Made by a program: the position numbers and the translations under genes. Below the pieces are notes generated by a model. It searched no databases, was not told the origin of the DNA, and was given only the letters and a program-made list of their open reading frames with translations. A stretch of 64,000 bases of DNA, taken from contig NZ_CP067089.2 in NCBI RefSeq assembly GCF_016616095.2, positions 1,054,001 to 1,118,000 on the forward strand. The letters run 5' to 3'. Below, one piece after another: positions 1 through 9,177 of the stretch. Numbering within the stretch: position 1 is the stretch's first letter; each line of letters begins with the position of its first letter. This DNA comes from Breznakiella homolactica (GTDB lineage Bacteria > Spirochaetota > Spirochaetia > Treponematales > Breznakiellaceae).

Positions 1-524
1 AGATCCCCGGCTCCGGATACTGCCGCTTCCAGGGCGTCGTACACCACCGCCGCGGGATCACCGCCGTGTTTGTGGGCCACCACCCTGACACCAAGGCGTT
101 CGCCGTGGATTTTGAGCTGGTCAATCGCCGCGGCCCGGAAGGTATCCGCCGCAGCGAGCAGCGGACGGCGGCCCGCCGAGGAACGGTACAAATTCGCCAG
201 TTTCGCGGCGGAAGTTGTCTTGCCCACTCCGTTGACGCCCAGCAGAAGGATAACGCCGAGTTCATTGGAGCCGAACACGGGAGGATCTTTTTTTATCAGC
301 ATTCCCTTCAGCAGATCCGCCAGAGCCTCCCGGATTTTATCACGGTCGGTTATTTTGTTTTTCCGGCAGATATCCTGCAGGGCATCCACGGTTTTAAAAG
401 CCTCCGCGGCCCCAAAATCGCCTTCCACCAGAAGATCGGCAAGATCCTCAAAAAGCTCCTCCGACGCAGCGCTCTTTATTCCGAATAGGTTCCGTATTCT
501 GTCCGCAAACCGCATAGTTCCCAT
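1..524 (-). CDS. ftsY: Signal recognition particle receptor FtsY (partial)
   Basis: FtsY is the membrane-associated GTPase that docks SRP-ribosome complexes at the translocon. The visible part is the N-terminal half, about 174 residues, running off the left edge. It shows a short helical N domain, then the SRP-GTPase P-loop GVNGVGKTT and the following [11 protein letters not shown] motif that is diagnostic for Ffh/FtsY. There is no long acidic A domain; the protein begins directly with the N domain, so membrane binding must rely on the amphipathic start. ATG at 524 is preferred because GAGG lies 7 bases upstream; an in-frame ATG at 515 is the alternative. FtsY rather than Ffh because the N-terminal region resembles FtsY and no M domain position can be checked. 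The C-terminal G motifs lie outside the window. Confidence 0.93.
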   Translation of the reverse strand, partial: MGTMRFADRIRNLFGIKSAASEELFEDLADLLVEGDFGAAEAFKTVDALQDICRKNKITDRDKIREALADLLKGMLIKKDPPVFGSNELGVILLLGVNGVGKTTSAAKLANLYRSSAGRRPLLAAADTFRAAAIDQLKIHGERLGVRVVAHKHGGDPAAVVYDALEAAVSGAGD

Positions 525-547
525 AACTAAACCTCAAGTTATTTGCG

Positions 548-578
548 GTGATTTCAAAATATCACATTTTGAAATCAC
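548..578. other. Perfect 13-bp hairpin upstream of ftsY
   Basis: An inverted repeat with 13-bp arms (GTGATTTCAAAAT) and a 5-base loop lies between the end of the PEGA-like gene and the ftsY start, both on the minus strand. There is no T run after either arm, so it is not a classical terminator. A weaker 7-bp hairpin (594-622) sits beside it. It could be a regulator site or an mRNA stabilising structure at this junction. Confidence 0.6.
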
Positions 579-660
579 TTCCCTGGATGTAGTGCAGAAA
601 ACGTATGTATCACGCTTTCTGCAAAAACAATTTCAAACCCAGCCGGGTGTTGAAATTAGT

Positions 661-2205
661 TCATTCGACAATTTCACTTATACCGGAATTCGCCGCCCTG
701 GTATAAAAAAAGAAACGTACCAGCGCTTCCGTGAGGAAGGTGCCGGCCACGACCCAGCCCCCTATGCTGGTATAGTAATAAATATTGGCATCCCTGTACA
801 AACTGTCCGTGGCGGTACCGTTGGCGGAAGCCTGGTTATACCCGTTTATGCGGGCCGATGCGATTCCGTTGAAGAGGATTGCCACGGGCAGCGCGATCCA
901 GAAACGGGCAAAGGCTCCGTAGAATTTGCGGCGCAGGGTTTCCACGGATTTGTTCTCCGGGATATTCGGATCCATGGGATGAAGAACCGTTGAAGCGGTC
1001 TGGCCGCGGAAAACCACCGAGGTGGTTTTACCGTCCGGAGTTTCTACCATTACATACTCAAAGCGGTCACGGGGAACATCGAGCACCATGGGGGTGTCAC
1101 CGATATACAGAGCTCCCCGGTACACCGACGCACGTTCCCCCTCGGCGATTTCAATGCCGAAGGCTTCCATCATAAGAGGAGTCAGTTTGAAGTGGAGCTC
1201 CACAATTTCTCCGGGGTCCATATTCACTTCAGCGAAGGCGCTTTCGTAATTTGGGGCAAAAGCCTGGACACTGGTTTCCCCGGGGAACTGGTCCATGGCG
1301 CCGGTGGAACCCCTTCCGGCAAAGGAATCGTTGATTACGATTACCGAGTTTTCCGGTTCCGCGAACACCCGGATGGAAGCCGGCACAGTTCCGGAAACCA
1401 TGGCTGTCATTCTGCCTGATAAATCCATCAGCGCGGCATCCTGGTCCTCCGCGGAAAAAAGCGCGTAATCTTCATAAATATATTCCTGGGCGTAAAGGGC
1501 GTATATCCTCAGGGTAACGTAGATACGGCCGTGAAATTCGGAAACCTCCGCGGCAAGAAAGCCGTCGGCCTTCTGATCCCTGCAGAAGCCGTACTCTCTG
1601 CCGGGCTCCGGAGGCGCGGGGTAATTCCCGGACAGATTGCCTTCGGTCAGGACAAAAGAGGGAATTTTCTCAATCAGCGGAAAGGTATGTTCCGCCTCCA
1701 GAAGGGCTTCTTCGAGCTGGGTAATTTCCTGTTCCAGCTTTTTAAGATTCTGCCGGTACTGCCAGTTTTTTTCACCCATAAAAAGCAGATTGTCCCGTTC
1801 CTGCCGTTTTTTTACCAGGGCCTGGGCTGCTTCGGTATGGGCGGCATTCCAGGCATAGTCCTTATAGAAACCGTATTCATCGGCGGGTCTGACCCGATGG
1901 TCCAGGTCACGGAGGTCTTTTACCAGAGTGCGGCTCACGAGGTTCCCGATGATTCGCTGGGATGGGGAGAGCGCTTCGGTATTAATAGCGGTAATACACA
2001 GGACCCACTCACCGTTCAGGGCGGCGGTGCCTTCATCGTCCGCAGTGCCCCGGGGAAAAACACAGAGGGGAATGCAGAAGCACAGCATCAGGACCGCCGC
2101 CATTCGCGCGCAGCGGCCCCCCGGAAACGGCGTGATGGTTTCCGTCTCTGCGGAAAAAACAGCGGATCGCCGGAACGGCCTATTTACCGTTTTGTTTCCA
2201 TGCAA
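661..2205 (-). CDS. Secreted/membrane protein with PEGA-like domain, unknown function
   Basis: About 514 residues if it starts at 2205; a later in-frame Met at 2103 gives a cleaner signal-peptide-like start ([16 protein letters not shown]). The middle holds a coiled-coil stretch around residues 130-170. Residues about 275-345 ([19 protein letters not shown], then VELHFKLTP) look like a PEGA surface domain, the beta-rich fold common in spirochaete envelope proteins. Two hydrophobic segments near the C terminus (about 430-450 and 475-500) suggest membrane anchoring. The start overlaps the last codons of prfB, so translation is probably coupled. The exact function is not recognised. Confidence 0.75.
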   Translation of the reverse strand: MHGNKTVNRPFRRSAVFSAETETITPFPGGRCARMAAVLMLCFCIPLCVFPRGTADDEGTAALNGEWVLCITAINTEALSPSQRIIGNLVSRTLVKDLRDLDHRVRPADEYGFYKDYAWNAAHTEAAQALVKKRQERDNLLFMGEKNWQYRQNLKKLEQEITQLEEALLEAEHTFPLIEKIPSFVLTEGNLSGNYPAPPEPGREYGFCRDQKADGFLAAEVSEFHGRIYVTLRIYALYAQEYIYEDYALFSAEDQDAALMDLSGRMTAMVSGTVPASIRVFAEPENSVIVINDSFAGRGSTGAMDQFPGETSVQAFAPNYESAFAEVNMDPGEIVELHFKLTPLMMEAFGIEIAEGERASVYRGALYIGDTPMVLDVPRDRFEYVMVETPDGKTTSVVFRGQTASTVLHPMDPNIPENKSVETLRRKFYGAFARFWIALPVAILFNGIASARINGYNQASANGTATDSLYRDANIYYYTSIGGWVVAGTFLTEALVRFFFYTRAANSGISEIVE

Positions 2206-3290
2206 AACGCAGATACTCCTCGATAAAAGGATCGATATCGCCGTCCATGACAGCCTGGATATTGCCGATTTCCGCCTTGGTCCGGTAATCCTTTACCAGG
2301 GTATAGGGCTGGAAAACGTAGGAACGGATCTGGTTGCCCCAGGATATGTCCTTTTTTTCCTGGGCAAACCGCTCGTTTTCCTTTTCCTTTTCCTGGCGGT
2401 AATGCTCGTACAGCCGGGCCTTGAGCATACTCATGGCGGTGGCCCGGTTTTTTATCTGGCTCCGTTCGTTCTGGCAGGCTACGACGATACCGGTGGGAAG
2501 GTGGGTCAGCCGGACCGCGCTGTCGGTTTTATTGACATGCTGCCCGCCGGCGCCGCCGGACCGGTAGGTATCCACCCGGAGATCCTCCGGGCGTATGTCC
2601 ACCTCAACCGAATCGTCGATAACGGGAAATAAGTACACCGAAGCGAAGGACGTATGCCGCCGGGCGTTTGAGTCAAAGGGTGAAATCCGGACGAGCCGGT
2701 GGACACCGCTCTCGCCTTTGAGATAGCCGTAGGCATAATCCCCGTCTATGCGGGCGGTGGCGGATTTAATCCCCCCTTCCGCTTCCAGACGGTCGACCTC
2801 TTCTATGGAAAAGCCCTTCCGCTCAGCCCACCGGAGGTACATGCGGTACAGCATCTGGGCCCAGTCACAGGCCTCGGTTCCGCCGGCGCCGGAATGGATC
2901 GTCAGGAAGCATCCGTTGCGGTCAACTTCTCCGGGCATGAGTTCATAGATGTTCTGTTTTTCGTATTTTGCGTTGAGGTCCCTGAGGGTGCCTTCAATTT
3001 CCGCGGCCTGGGATTCGTCGCCGGCTTCGCTGGAAAGTTCATACAGAACTTCCAGATCCTCCGCTGCCTGGACAAGATCCTTCCATGGCTCATACCGGGC
3101 TTTCAGGCCCTTAAGCTGGCCCATGGTTTTTTCCGCCTGGGCGCTGTCATTCCAGAAACCCTCCGCGGCGGTCTGTTCTTCAAGTTCAGCTATCTTTTTC
3201 CCGAATGAAGCGTCCTCAAAGACGCCTCCAGGTATCGTGGATACGGGCCTTAAGTTCCTGAATAGGCCCGTTTAATTCTGCCAAAATCAT
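2180..3290 (-). CDS. prfB: Peptide chain release factor 2, with programmed +1 frameshift
   Basis: RF2 recognises UGA and UAA stops and triggers peptide release. The gene is read as complement(join(2180..3217,3219..3290)), 369 residues, close to the usual 365. The first 24 codons run from ATG at 3290 (AGGAG 6 bases upstream) to an in-frame UGA at 3218-3216; the remainder is in the +1 frame. The main frame shows the RF2 codon-recognition SPF in VRISPFDSNARR and the catalytic GGQ in SGGAGGQHVNKTDSAVR. The frameshift makes RF2 supply self-limiting, as in most bacteria. The gene reads into the PEGA-like gene downstream. Confidence 0.97.
3216..3229 (-). promoter_or_regulatory. prfB recoding site
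   Basis: On the minus strand the site reads GGAGGCGTCTTTGA: an internal Shine-Dalgarno-like GGAGG, three bases, the slippery CTT, then TGA. This matches the established RF2 autoregulation signal (SD-like element, CUU UGA). Peptidyl-tRNA-Leu slips from CUU to UUU and the next codon read is GAG. Confidence 0.93.
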
Positions 3291-3301
3291 CGCAACTCCT
3301 C

Positions 3302-3625
3302 TTACTTTCTTTTAACTATTCTGGTCGTCTGGACGGAGATCGTTTTTTCCTGCCCGCCCCTGGCCACCAGGCGCCGCCATTTTTTATCCTTCAGGGTGGA
3401 AAGAACCAGGGTTCCTTCCAGGGGAAACTGGTAGATCCGTATCCGGTCAAAAGCATCGGTTGCCCGGTCCAGGTCGCGTTTTACCCGGCTCAGGGTGGCG
3501 GGAGAAACGATTGCCGATTCCCAAAGGCCGCGCTGTATCTTCTCAAACCCGTACTGGGCCAGGAGATTTGAAAGTTCCCGGGCCCGTTCTTCCGATCCGG
3601 GGTCCAATGCAATGGATACAAACAT
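3302..3625 (-). CDS. Orphan Cas2-like ferredoxin-fold protein
   Basis: The 107-residue protein starts MFVSIALDPGSEERARELSN and continues YGFEKIQRGLWES. This matches the shape of Cas2: a first strand ending in an Asp at position 8, a helix, then the strand with Q-x-(S/G)-(V/L)-(F/W)-E. The tail after about residue 75 is basic. Cas2 proteins are small RNases/DNases or structural partners of Cas1 in spacer capture. No cas1, other cas gene or repeat-spacer array is present in the window, so the CRISPR role is doubtful; a toxin-like or housekeeping nuclease role is possible. It sits next to prfB but is separated from the next gene by two hairpin elements. The family call is by pattern, not a search. 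Confidence 0.55.
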   Translation of the reverse strand: MFVSIALDPGSEERARELSNLLAQYGFEKIQRGLWESAIVSPATLSRVKRDLDRATDAFDRIRIYQFPLEGTLVLSTLKDKKWRRLVARGGQEKTISVQTTRIVKRK

Positions 3626-3663
3626 AGTCTATAGCTTACGGAAAAGCCCCCGCTGTGTCAAAC

Positions 3664-3854
3664 GGGGAGCACCGAGTCTGACAAGCCGGAAAACATCCGG
3701 TGTTACTGATGCCGCGGGGCCTGCCGGAGAAAAACGGTGTTGGCTCCGTGTCGGCCTGCGGCCTCGAAAGTCGCTCAACATCGTTTTTCTCCGGCACCCG
3801 GCGATACCAGTACGGCCCGGATGCTTTCCGGCTTAATCGACTCGGTGCTGCCCC
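3664..3854 (-). repeat. Nested hairpin element, class 1 (copy A)
   Basis: Three nested arm pairs. Outer: GGGGAGCACCGAGTC against GACTCGGTGCTGCCCC. Middle: AAGCCGGAAAACATCCGG against CCGGATGCTTTCCGGCTT. Inner: a 20-bp stem (3723-3742 against 3776-3795) with one mismatch. The 33-base apical loop (3743-3775), read on the minus strand, is the conserved AGCGACTTTCGAGGCC form. It lies just upstream of the Cas2-like gene. Confidence 0.85.
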
Positions 3855-3950
3855 GGTCAGGAGGGCTGTGTATGGGAGGATGATTCTGGCATACGTTTTT
3901 ACCTAAAACCGGGTATGTATCCCTCACCCAGCACCCCGCCAAGGTAGGGC

Positions 3951-4111
3951 AGCCGCGGTATTCCTGGGAACAGGCACAGAAGCATGGTGCGGCAAAGCAG
4001 CGCCGGGTGTCCTATGAAAAGAAACACCGCCCTGCGGTTTTTTTTCATAGGACGGGCCCCGCGGAAGTGCTATCCCATGCTTCTGTGCTTAGTACTAAAT
4101 ATACCGCGGCT
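3951..4111 (+). repeat. Nested hairpin element, class 2 (copy F)
   Basis: Outer arms AGCCGCGGTAT (3951-3961) and ATACCGCGGCT (4101-4111); middle arms GCACAGAAGCATGG (3974-3987) and its complement (4075-4088); inner 12-bp stem GTCCTATGAAAA (4009-4020, 4042-4053). The apical loop GAAACACCGCCCTGCGG differs from class 1. The region 3626-4160 (535 bases) otherwise contains no supported gene. Confidence 0.83.
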
Positions 4112-4160
4112 GTCCTGCCGGCTATAGACGAGACCCTTTTCCGCCGATTAGTATACTATT

Positions 4161-5432
4161 ATGAGAGCAAAAAAGATTATCTTGTTTGCATGCCTCTGCG
4201 TCCTGTCAGCGGCCGCGGTTTTTTCACAGACATCGGATTCGGCGGTTTTTGCCCCCTTTATATCCCGGCTGACCGTGGAGGTACGCAATAATTTAATCCG
4301 CCTCAGCTGGCGTGATTCTCAGGACGTCAGGGGACCGGTATACGTTTACCGTTCGGAGCGGCCCTTTGAGAGCACCGGCCCGTCCGGCCTTGAGCGTCCC
4401 GTGGAGGTTCCCTACGGCGTTCAGTCGTATATTGATGAAGTAGTTTCGGCGGGGACCTTTTATTATTTCATCGCTGCCAGCGACGAACAGGGGCGCAGAT
4501 ACGAAATGGCCATTCCCCTGAACAATACCATCAGTGTTGCTATCCAGGATTTTTCCGAAGCCCCGGTTATAAGCGACGGAACCACTGAAAATCAGCTGCC
4601 GGCATCCGTACAAACCGGACTCGTTTCCCTGGAGGCGCTTCTCCAGGGGGACGCGGTCATAATCAGTTTCCGGGTCACGGGGGAAAACAAAACCGGGGTT
4701 CTTTACCGGAGTGTCCAGCCCATACGGAGAACTCAGGATCTGCTGAGCGCCGTTATAGTACAGTCCGGAGTGCAGTCGCCATTTGTCGATTACCCGGTAC
4801 CGGGGATTCCCTATTATTACGCCGTTGTTTTTGAAGAAGACATCGCCCGGGGACAGGTCTCCGTGGTTCCCGGACAGAATTCCACCATTGCCGCCGTGGA
4901 GGTTCCCGAAGGAACCTACCGTGTCGGGCTGCCGGACCGCAGGACCGATCTGCGTTCCATGCCGCTGCCGCTGATTTCCGTCTATACCGCGGTTCCCGGC
5001 GGAACGGGTTACACAGAAGTCCCCATTCCCGGAGAACTGTCCCCCGAAGCGGCAAAAGCCGTGGGTGATCTTACCCGGAACAGTTCCGGGCAGAAACAGG
5101 CTATCCAGAAACAGCCCCGGGCGTTTTCCCAGGATCTGGAAGGAACTTCCGGCGGCGAGGAGTATACCCTCAAGGCAATCGTCCGCGGACCTTTTTCAAA
5201 ACGCAGCTGGGATCAAGCCCGGGATGAGCTCATCCAGTTTCTGTCCCTGCCCAGGAGCAGCCAGGCGGAAGCCCGGGCGCGGTTTTATCTGGGCCAGACC
5301 TATTATTTCCTCGGACAGCCCCGGGAAGCCCTTTTCGAGTTCCTCCTGGTACAGTCCCATTATGAGGAAGAAGCCTCGGAATGGATCCAGGCAACCCTGG
5401 CGGATATGCTCGCCCTGGAGAGAACACCGTAA
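4161..5432 (+). CDS. Secreted protein with fibronectin-III-like repeats, unknown function
   Basis: 423 residues with a clear signal peptide (MRAKKIILFACLCVLSAAAVFSQ). Two beta-rich segments, about residues 30-130 and 150-255, each carry the pattern of an Fn3-like domain: a W/R-rich start (LIRLSWRDSQ, VIISFRVTG), a strand with VLYRS/YVYRS and a conserved YYF/YYYAV strand. The last 90 residues form helical TPR-like pairs (ARARFYLGQTYYFLGQPREA), so the protein may be a periplasmic or outer-membrane scaffold. No SD precedes the ATG, but a TAGTAT/TATACT box lies a few bases upstream, so the mRNA may be almost leaderless. I do not recognise a specific family name. Confidence 0.8.
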   Translation: MRAKKIILFACLCVLSAAAVFSQTSDSAVFAPFISRLTVEVRNNLIRLSWRDSQDVRGPVYVYRSERPFESTGPSGLERPVEVPYGVQSYIDEVVSAGTFYYFIAASDEQGRRYEMAIPLNNTISVAIQDFSEAPVISDGTTENQLPASVQTGLVSLEALLQGDAVIISFRVTGENKTGVLYRSVQPIRRTQDLLSAVIVQSGVQSPFVDYPVPGIPYYYAVVFEEDIARGQVSVVPGQNSTIAAVEVPEGTYRVGLPDRRTDLRSMPLPLISVYTAVPGGTGYTEVPIPGELSPEAAKAVGDLTRNSSGQKQAIQKQPRAFSQDLEGTSGGEEYTLKAIVRGPFSKRSWDQARDELIQFLSLPRSSQAEARARFYLGQTYYFLGQPREALFEFLLVQSHYEEEASEWIQATLADMLALERTP

Positions 5433-5686
5433 ATATTTCTGCGGTCTGGTACTTTTTTGTATAATAATATCTGCTCGCCATAGGAACCGGAGAATATCTA
5501 TACCTAACGGTATGTAATCAAAAAAGCAAATTACTATCAGGATGGGTATATTCAGAGGTAAAACCATCAAAAGCGATACCCAGGAACCCGAAGAGGGGGC
5601 AGCGTAAGACTTACCGCCTTTTGGCGCCAAGTCTTTTAGGAGTTTTGCGGAGCAAAACTTCACGCATTATGCGGTAAGACTGGAGC
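5433..5686. other. Intergenic stretch with small hairpins
   Basis: Between two convergent genes. It holds a TATAAT-like box (5460-5465), a small ATACC-taac-GGTAT hairpin, a possible 21-codon frame (5541-5606, no convincing ribosome site, not called), a nested hairpin from AAGACTT to AAGTCTT (about 5605-5636) and the hairpin AGTTTTGC-GGA-GCAAAACT (5641-5659). Nothing here supports a protein gene with confidence. Confidence 0.5.
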
Positions 5687-5903
5687 GAGGGGGAGCCGCC
5701 CTCTTAACCGGGGCAGCACCGAGCCGGTTAAGCAGGAAAGCACCCGGCCGTAATGGTAACGTCGGGTGCCGGGAAAAAACGGTGTTGAGCGACTTTCGAG
5801 GCCGAAGGCCGACGAGGAACCAACACCGTTTTTTCCCGGCAGGACCCGCGGCATCGTTATCCTCCGGGTGCTTTCCTGCTTGAAAGACCCGGCGCTCCCC
5901 CTC
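5687..5903 (+). repeat. Nested hairpin element, class 1 (copy B)
   Basis: The cleanest copy. Outermost arms GAGGGGGAGC against GCTCCCCCTC; then GGGGCAGCACCGAG; then AAGCAGGAAAGCACCCGG against CCGGGTGCTTTCCTGCTT. The inner 20-bp stem is perfect (5768-5787 against 5821-5840) and carries the 33-base loop at 5788-5820. The element ends at base 5903, directly against the stop codon of the TPR gene at 5904. Confidence 0.88.
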
Positions 5904-7940
5904 CTACCGGATACTCCTGAGCAGAGCCCGCAGTTCGGGATCCACAGGATTTTCCCCCGTTGATACACCGCTGCCGGATTCATCCTGAACTTTCAGGTAC
6001 ACCGTATCCCCCGGAGATATCAGGTCAAAGAAACCGCTCCGGCTCAGAGAACCCGAAGCAATTTCATCCCCGACATTTTCAATAACCAGGGTTCCCACGA
6101 GATCCTCCTGGGCGTAGGTAATGCCGATTCCCTCATTGCGGAGTTCGGACCGGCCTTTCTTGATAATCTCATAGACCCCGCTGGAATCAACCCCGTCGGC
6201 TTTCCCCTTATCGATCAGGCCCTGGTTGCCGCGGCGGCGGATCAGTTCCGCTTTAAAAGGCAGGGAAGACACCAGCTGATCCACGAGGCTGCGGGAGGCG
6301 TTCCGCAGCCGGTCGGCGCCGGTTCTGTAAGTCCGGAAAACCGCCGCCGGCGAACCGGTCCGGCCAACGAAGAGTTCCCCCGTAAGGGAAAGGTCCCGTT
6401 CGTTTTCGGAAACACTGACAATGAGGAAGTAATCGGCGCCGGCTTCCCGGGCGTTCCGGAAGGCCGAGGAGTAACTGGACTGGCGCAGCTCGAGGTCCAT
6501 GGGACGGATATTCCGGTCGTGGATCAGTATGTCCCTGATATAGCCGGAGGCCACCGCCCCCGCGTCGGCATGGTGAATCGCCGACTGCGACGCGGCGGAG
6601 AATACGGCGACCTTCCAGTGGCGGTTTGCCAGCTCCACGGGATCCACATTCCATTGCCGGAAGATCGCGTCCGAAAGCAGGGAGTCATAGGCTTCCACCG
6701 CATCGTTTACCGTACGGTCGGCCAGGCCGATATCCTGCATAAACCGCAGTTCCTCAACGTACCGGGAGGGATAGCCCTGGACACGGAGCAGGTCCGCGTA
6801 TTCCCGCCGGTCCGCGGCGTACGGATTGAGCCTGAGCCCCCGCCGGTATTCAAAAAGAGCCTGATCCATGAGGTTCCTGGATTTGAAATCCCGGGCCCGG
6901 GAGAAATGCCAGGAAGCCCAGCGGATCCGCTGGGGGTCCTCCAGGCTCGTGGTGGTGATAAGTACTTCCTCCAGGGCGGCCCGGACGAATTCGTCATCGG
7001 GATCGATGCTGGTCGCGATGGACAGCACCGAAAGCGCATCCGAGGGCCGGCCCATCCGGATGTAACTCATGGCCTTGAGGTACCACGCGGAAACATCCTC
7101 CCGGTTGGCGGCGATGGATTCATCCGCCAGCCGGGCCGCCTCCTGGTACTGGCCGGACCGGTACCGCAGGGAAGCCAGGAGGGAACGGGCCGGGGCAAAT
7201 CCCGGCTTGAAATGCAGGGACCGTTCGGCGTAGCGTATGGCGCTGGCAAACTGTCCCGCCCCGGCGTCGAGGTACGCAGCATAATAATAAACCCGGTAGT
7301 CATCGGGATGCTGGTTCATGGCCCGGTTAATATAGGTGCGGGCATTGTCCCGGTCACCCAGGGAACCCAGCACAAGGGCAAGGGATATGAGCACCCGGCG
7401 GTCGTCGGGATACCGGCGCACCACCTCCTGGTAGCGCTGGACCGCCTCCCCCGCCCGCCCCCGGGCTATATCGAGTTCCGCGGCGGCAAAGAGGGCTTCT
7501 TTATTGTAAGGTTCCCGGGACAGCACCTCGGATATTACCGAAGAAGCGGCCTCAAGCCGCCCCAGGGCAATAAGGATAAAAGCTTCGAGGTTCGCCAGGG
7601 CCATATTTCCCCGCGCCAGGGATCGGGCCTTCCGGATCCAGCTCAGGGCCTGGTCGTATTCTCCCAGCTCATAGTAGGCCTCCGCCAAAGAGGCGCTAGC
7701 CTCGGCGTGGGCGGGATTGATCCGCAGGCATTCGAGGAACGCCTCCGCCGCGGCGTACCAGTCCTCCGCGGCCATGGAAACCTGCCCGGCTTCGTAATAC
7801 GCGGAAGCGCCGGAATACGCCGACTGGGCCGCCGCGGGGACCGCCGGAAACACAGCTAAAAACAGCAGCGCCGCCGGGATGAGGCCGTTCCGCGCTGAGC
7901 GGAATATTTTTTCAGAAAAAAACTTTTTTACAATGCTCAT
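5904..7940 (-). CDS. Secreted tetratricopeptide-repeat protein
   Basis: 678 residues. An N-terminal basic and hydrophobic segment (to about residue 38, ending VPAAAQS) is a signal peptide. Residues 40-330 contain about eight TPR units (for example AEASASLAEAYYELGEYDQA and KEALFAAAELDIARGRAGEA). The C-terminal half (430-640) has a different alpha/beta fold with GADYFLIVSVSENERDLSL and a flagellar-assembly or lipoprotein-like FlgT/curli-type look, but I would not name it. ATG overlaps the tlyC stop by 4 bases, so it is the last gene of the phoH operon. It probably scaffolds protein contacts in the periplasm. Confidence 0.82.
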   Translation of the reverse strand: MSIVKKFFSEKIFRSARNGLIPAALLFLAVFPAVPAAAQSAYSGASAYYEAGQVSMAAEDWYAAAEAFLECLRINPAHAEASASLAEAYYELGEYDQALSWIRKARSLARGNMALANLEAFILIALGRLEAASSVISEVLSREPYNKEALFAAAELDIARGRAGEAVQRYQEVVRRYPDDRRVLISLALVLGSLGDRDNARTYINRAMNQHPDDYRVYYYAAYLDAGAGQFASAIRYAERSLHFKPGFAPARSLLASLRYRSGQYQEAARLADESIAANREDVSAWYLKAMSYIRMGRPSDALSVLSIATSIDPDDEFVRAALEEVLITTTSLEDPQRIRWASWHFSRARDFKSRNLMDQALFEYRRGLRLNPYAADRREYADLLRVQGYPSRYVEELRFMQDIGLADRTVNDAVEAYDSLLSDAIFRQWNVDPVELANRHWKVAVFSAASQSAIHHADAGAVASGYIRDILIHDRNIRPMDLELRQSSYSSAFRNAREAGADYFLIVSVSENERDLSLTGELFVGRTGSPAAVFRTYRTGADRLRNASRSLVDQLVSSLPFKAELIRRRGNQGLIDKGKADGVDSSGVYEIIKKGRSELRNEGIGITYAQEDLVGTLVIENVGDEIASGSLSRSGFFDLISPGDTVYLKVQDESGSGVSTGENPVDPELRALLRSIR

Positions 7941-8725
7941 GGAGTCTGCTCCCGGGACAGCACGATTTTGACGGTATTGATTTTATGGCCCTCCATATCC
8001 TGGATGATAAAATCGTGGCCGCCGAATACCGCCTTCTCATATTTTACCGGAATTTTACCGAAAAGGTCAAAAACAAATCCCCCCAGGGTATCAAACTCCT
8101 CCACGGGGAGGATTATCTCCAGTTCATCCGCCAGATCCTCCAGATTGACCCGGGCGTCGCAGAGATACACCCCGCTCCCCACTTCCAGAACATCTTCCTG
8201 TTCATTGTCAAATTCATCCTGAATATCACCGACAATTTCCTCGATGATATCCTCCATGCACACTATCCCCGAGACTCCGCCGTATTCATCCACCACCACG
8301 GCAATGTGCACCCGGCGGCGGCGGAGCTCCCGGAGGAGTTCGTCTATATGTTTCGATCCGGGCACGAAAAAGGGTTTCCGTATGAGCTCTTCCGTATGGA
8401 ACTCTTCCCCGTGTACCAGGGAACGGAGAATATCCTTGACGTAGAGAATGCCGATAACATTGTCTATGGTATCTTTATACACAGGAAACCGGGAATGGCC
8501 GCTTTCGGAAATCCGTTCCAGAAGCTCCTCCCGTTCCGCATCGGCGGAAAGGAACACCGTATCGATCCGGGGAACCATCACTTCCTTTACCGTGGTTTCA
8601 GACAGTTCCACCACTCCCCGGATCATTTCCTGCTGGTCCGACTCCAGGGCGTCGTAGGTCTTTTCGTTCATTTTCCGGTCCTGCTTGGATTTCCAAACGC
8701 GTTTAAAGAAGGTGTCTGTATTCAT
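7937..8725 (-). CDS. tlyC: TlyC/CorC-type CBS-domain protein
   Basis: 262 residues. Residues about 40-165 hold a CBS pair (VKEVMVPRIDTVFL start; SGHSRFPVYKDTIDNVIGIL; then VHIAVVVDEYGGVSGIVCME), followed by the CorC_HlyC transporter-associated domain (about 185-260, ending FIIQDMEGHKINTVKI). There is no DUF21 membrane domain, so it is the soluble HlyC/CorC form. Members take part in magnesium/cobalt tolerance; older spirochaete literature calls them haemolysins, a label that rests on weak evidence. It follows ybeY with a 4-base overlap, the usual arrangement. Confidence 0.93.
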   Translation of the reverse strand: MNTDTFFKRVWKSKQDRKMNEKTYDALESDQQEMIRGVVELSETTVKEVMVPRIDTVFLSADAEREELLERISESGHSRFPVYKDTIDNVIGILYVKDILRSLVHGEEFHTEELIRKPFFVPGSKHIDELLRELRRRRVHIAVVVDEYGGVSGIVCMEDIIEEIVGDIQDEFDNEQEDVLEVGSGVYLCDARVNLEDLADELEIILPVEEFDTLGGFVFDLFGKIPVKYEKAVFGGHDFIIQDMEGHKINTVKIVLSREQTP

Positions 8726-9177
8726 GAAAGGATACGCTCCCCGGATAACTCCGATAGAATTTTTTCCTGTGTCCGCAGCATGGGCTGTTCCGGATCATTC
8801 GTGGCGTGGTCATCGCCGTTCAGGTGGAGAATACCGTGCACCACAAGCCGGCGCAGTTCCTCATCCTCCGGGACATTGAAATAAACGGCATTTTCGGAAA
8901 GGTTTTTAAGGGAAATGGCAATATCCCCGGGAAGGAAGCGCGTATCTTCCCCCTGGCCGGTATATTCCCCGAGTTCAAAGGACAGTACATCCGTGGATTC
9001 ATCCTTTCCCCGGAAGCGGCGGTTGAGATCCCGGATGGTCTGTTCGTCACAGAGAAGAACAGAAAGGTCCCATTGGTCCAGGCCGAGGGCCTGCATGACC
9101 TTCAGGGCGTACCGCTCCAGGCGCTCCGACCACGGGGGTAAGGGAACCCCTTCGGCGGAAACAGCGACCCGGTTCAT
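8722..9177 (-). CDS. ybeY: rRNA maturation endoribonuclease YbeY
   Basis: 151 residues, normal length. The zinc-binding signature HGILHLNGDDH (three His) is intact near residue 115, preceded by the STDVLSFE motif typical of the family. YbeY trims 16S rRNA 3' ends and takes part in 70S quality control. It overlaps the stop of the pgpH-type gene by 4 bases and the start of tlyC by 4 bases; phoH, pgpH, ybeY and corC in a row is a widely conserved cluster. Confidence 0.97.
   Translation of the reverse strand: MNRVAVSAEGVPLPPWSERLERYALKVMQALGLDQWDLSVLLCDEQTIRDLNRRFRGKDESTDVLSFELGEYTGQGEDTRFLPGDIAISLKNLSENAVYFNVPEDEELRRLVVHGILHLNGDDHATNDPEQPMLRTQEKILSELSGERILS

Noticed and set aside
5541..5606. 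A 21-codon frame starting MGIFRGKTIK.
   Set aside because: No convincing ribosome site and no comparison available; left as a note in the intergenic entry.
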